This document shows positions 12,898 through 15,037 of a DNA stretch of 15,037 bases, one piece after another. This DNA comes from an uncultured Lachnospiraceae bacterium. Its GTDB lineage: Bacteria > Bacillota > Clostridia > Lachnospirales > Lachnospiraceae. The translations under genes and the position numbers were made by a program. The notes below the pieces were generated by a model. That model was not told the DNA's origin. It did no database searches and saw only the letters and a program-made list of their open reading frames with translations. Where the stretch lies: contig CAJUII010000077.1 in NCBI GenBank assembly GCA_910586405.1, positions 1 to 15,037 on the forward strand, written 5' to 3'. Numbering within the stretch: position 1 is the first letter of the stretch; each line of letters starts with the position of its first letter.

Positions 12898-14268
12898 TCA
12901 TGCCTCCCTGCCTACAGGCAGCCACTTCCCACTCAGAAAGCGTCCTGTAAAAATCACGGAACGGGCTGTCCAGTCCGCGAACATGCCAATCCACACTGCC
13001 ATCGGTCCAAACTGGTAAACTTTGACTAGAAAAATACACAAGACCACTCGGCAGCACCACATCGTAACCGTGGAGACAATCATGGAAAACTGTACATCCC
13101 CAGCCGCCCGCAGTCCATAAGAGATGATAAAGGACCCTACCCATGCAAACGGCTTGACAATAGTAATCGCTGTGACCATCTCAAAACACAGCTTGGCAGA
13201 TGCCGCCTCCATGCCGGCAAGCCAAGTGACAGGCTTCGTGATTGCAAACACCACAAGACAGGAGATTACTATGCTGACCCACGCCGCCTTTGTCAGCTTC
13301 ACAATATAGTACTTTGCCTCCTCATACCTGCCCGCGCCGATGCACTGCCCGACTACGGTCATCAGCCCGATGCCAATCCCAATCCCGCATATTCCATTTA
13401 ATCCTTCCAAGATACTTGCCATCGCCTGCGCTGCGATCGCTGCCGTTCCCATCGTCGAGACCGTAGACTGAATCGCCAGCTTGCCAAACTGAAACATTCC
13501 ATTCTCAATGCCAGACGGAATCCCGATTGCCATAATCTTCCAGATTAAGGGCATATCCGGCCTGAACCTGAGATAGTCTCTGATTACGATTACCTGACGC
13601 GGTTTGCGCAGCGCCGCAAATACGACAATCATAGAAAAAACTCTTGATATCAGCGTGGCAAGTGCAGCGCCGCCGACACTCCACTTGAAACCATAGATCA
13701 GCACAACATTCCCTGCAATGTTCAACAAATTAGCATAAATAGACACCTTCATCGGAAAGCTGGAATTTCCCCCTGCCCTGAAAAGCGCAGTTCCCACGCT
13801 AAAGAGCGCCAGAAAAGGATAGGAAACCACCGTAATCAAAAAATATACAAGGCAGTCTTTCATCACCTCTTCTTCTACCTCTCCGAATATCAGGCGAAGG
13901 AGCCGCTCTCCTCCCAACAGACAGATCAGCATTACCACCGTCGAGATTACTGTCACCGTGAGTACCACCTGTCTGGCTGCTTTGTTGGTCTCCTGCGCAT
14001 TCCCACTGCCAAGATACTGCGAACATATGATTGCAGCACCTGCCGCCATCGCCGAAAAGACCTGAATCACTAAATTATTAAAAGAATCAACAAGCGAAAC
14101 AGCAGAAATTGCCTCACTGCCGACCGTTGACACCATCATCGTATCCACCATACCCATAAAAGAGTTTAGCAGCTGCTCTACGACAATCGGAACCAGCAAT
14201 AAGAATAACGCACGGTTATCAAACAAGAGAGGCTTCTGGCTGATTTGTTTTTTATCATATAGTTTCAT
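12898..14268 (-). CDS. MATE-family multidrug/solute efflux transporter
   Basis: This 456-residue membrane protein exports drugs or other organic compounds using a Na+ or H+ gradient. It has about 12 hydrophobic segments in two similar halves. The first half opens with the MATE signature region FLLLVPIVVEQLLNSFMGMVDTMMVS in pieces (residues about 22-47), then SQYLGSGN (about 84-91) and FRAGGNSSFPMK (about 163-174). The second half has IGIPSGIENGMFQFGKL and VVGQCIGAG. The substrate is unknown. The ribosome site is weak (AAAGG about 8 bp before the ATG), and the gene begins 27 bp after the HAD gene stop codon, so it is probably translated from a shared mRNA. A 75-bp gap follows before the ATPase gene, with no clear terminator. 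Confidence 0.95.
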   Translation of the reverse strand: MKLYDKKQISQKPLLFDNRALFLLLVPIVVEQLLNSFMGMVDTMMVSTVGSEAISAVSLVDSFNNLVIQVFSAMAAGAAIICSQYLGSGNAQETNKAARQVVLTVTVISTVVMLICLLGGERLLRLIFGEVEEEVMKDCLVYFLITVVSYPFLALFSVGTALFRAGGNSSFPMKVSIYANLLNIAGNVVLIYGFKWSVGGAALATLISRVFSMIVVFAALRKPRQVIVIRDYLRFRPDMPLIWKIMAIGIPSGIENGMFQFGKLAIQSTVSTMGTAAIAAQAMASILEGLNGICGIGIGIGLMTVVGQCIGAGRYEEAKYYIVKLTKAAWVSIVISCLVVFAITKPVTWLAGMEAASAKLCFEMVTAITIVKPFAWVGSFIISYGLRAAGDVQFSMIVSTVTMWCCRVVLCIFLVKVYQFGPMAVWIGMFADWTARSVIFTGRFLSGKWLPVGREA

Positions 14269-14295
14269 TGGTTTGACCTTTTTTAATTCTAACTG

Positions 14296-14961
14296 TTATT
14301 GATTCATCTGTTTTAAAACATCTGCTATTTCCATTGGTGTTTCCACAAAGGTCTGCGCGCCATGCTCTATCAAAAATGCTTTGTCCCGAAATCCCCACAG
14401 CACACTGATACAGGGAAGCCCCGCATTTTTCGCTGTTGCCAAATCTACGTCAGAATCCCCCACATATACTGCCTCTTCCTTTGTCCTGCCAAGCTCCTCC
14501 AACGCAAGAAACACACTGTCCGGTTCTGGTTTTCTCCGCAGGCATTCGCGATCACCAATCGCGACATCCACCTGCGAAAAATATCTGTTATTTAAATCTT
14601 GTACTGCGGAATCAATCTTATTGGAAACAATCGCCATCACATAACCATTGTTTTTTAATTCTTGCAAAAGCTCCGGTATCCCATCATATGCCCTTGTCAT
14701 ATCATTGCAGTGCACTCCATAGTAGTCTTTAAAAGCGTCAAATGCGCGCTCAAACTGTGGATTGTCCTCACCGTCCGGCACTGCGCGAATCATGAGATTC
14801 TTCACGCCATTCCCCACAAAACGACGCACCTCATCCAATGTGCGCACTGGCATCCCACAGAGCTTCAGCGCATAATTCGTAGCGTTCTTCAAGTCCTCCA
14901 GCGTATCCAGAAGCGTACCATCTAAGTCAAAAATTACTGTCGTTATTTTTCTATCAGACAT
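14296..14961 (-). CDS. HAD-family phosphatase, phosphoglycolate phosphatase-like (Gph/PpaX)
   Basis: This 221-residue cytoplasmic phosphatase has all four HAD motifs: I, FDLDGTLLDT with nucleophile D12 and acid D14; II, S113 in IVSNK; III, K144 in RRKPEPDS; IV, GDSDVD with D169 and D173. A helical cap (about 18-90) of the C1 type, including FVGNGVKNLM, fits the phosphoglycolate/pyrophosphate phosphatase group. The true substrate could be phosphoglycolate, a sugar phosphate or pyrophosphate. AGGGAG about 9 bp before the ATG sets the start. It is the first visible gene of a closely packed minus-strand run ending with ptsI. Confidence 0.93.
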   Translation of the reverse strand: MSDRKITTVIFDLDGTLLDTLEDLKNATNYALKLCGMPVRTLDEVRRFVGNGVKNLMIRAVPDGEDNPQFERAFDAFKDYYGVHCNDMTRAYDGIPELLQELKNNGYVMAIVSNKIDSAVQDLNNRYFSQVDVAIGDRECLRRKPEPDSVFLALEELGRTKEEAVYVGDSDVDLATAKNAGLPCISVLWGFRDKAFLIEHGAQTFVETPMEIADVLKQMNQ

Positions 14962-15037
14962 GTTCTAATCTCCCTGTTTTATTCTATTTGTGCTTCTCCA
15001 TTAATTTCATGAATGACAACTATCCTTTTTCATATAA
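14962..15037 (-). other. Upstream edge region of the HAD gene
   Basis: These 76 bases hold the ribosome site AGGGAG. TAGAAT is present on the minus strand, about 25 bp before the ATG, but no matching -35 is visible. No open frame can be supported to the edge, so I cannot say whether the HAD gene starts the transcript. Confidence 0.3.

Noticed and set aside
15008..15036. A minus-strand reading YMKKDSCHS then stop, possibly the end of an upstream gene.
   Set aside because: Only nine codons are visible and other frames close nearby, so no gene can be supported.

Overview
The window looks like chromosomal DNA from a low-to-mid GC anaerobic Firmicute, most likely a Lachnospiraceae-type Clostridium relative. 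This is an inference from gene content: a Tad pilus locus with TadZ, a CheX/CheY-type protein, a cysteine-rich anaerobic-style biotin synthase, a WYL regulator, and strong GGAGG ribosome sites. No database search was possible. There are 13 protein genes, one of them cut by the left edge. I see no tRNA, rRNA, CRISPR array, insertion sequence or prophage.

Left region (1-3000). A minus-strand Tad (Flp pilus/secretion) operon starts here with tadZ, then the ATPase tadA/cpaF, and runs out of the window. Its promoter is a perfect consensus (TTGACA, 17 bp, TATAAT). It faces a plus-strand gene for a small Xre/SinR-like DNA-binding protein. Two near-identical 16-bp boxes, 22 bp apart, lie between them and are probably that regulator's operator. 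Next is a minus-strand single-span membrane protein with a repetitive helical tail.

Middle region (3000-8700). A plus-strand 432-residue protein combines a tandem motif resembling the c-di-GMP-binding MshEN fold, a CheX-type phosphatase domain and a CheY receiver. A perfect 14-bp hairpin separates it from a convergent membrane-anchored N-acetylmuramoyl-L-alanine amidase with a long basic cytoplasmic tail. Then come bioB (minus, behind a BirA-like box) and a divergent WYL regulator (plus). A GNAT acetyltransferase follows, with a strong inverted repeat and a tandem repeat in its leader.

Right region (8700-15037). Five minus-strand genes are packed closely in the order HAD phosphatase, MATE transporter, AAA/PD-(D/E)xK ATPase, fruK and ptsI (gaps 27, 75, 16 and 11 bp). 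fruK and ptsI form a fructose-use pair: 1-phosphofructokinase plus PTS enzyme I. The ATPase gene in front of them is AT-rich compared with ptsI in spot counts and looks like a later arrival.

The most unusual items are the MshEN-like/CheX/CheY protein, the altered auxiliary-cluster cysteines of BioB, and the compact divergent control regions.
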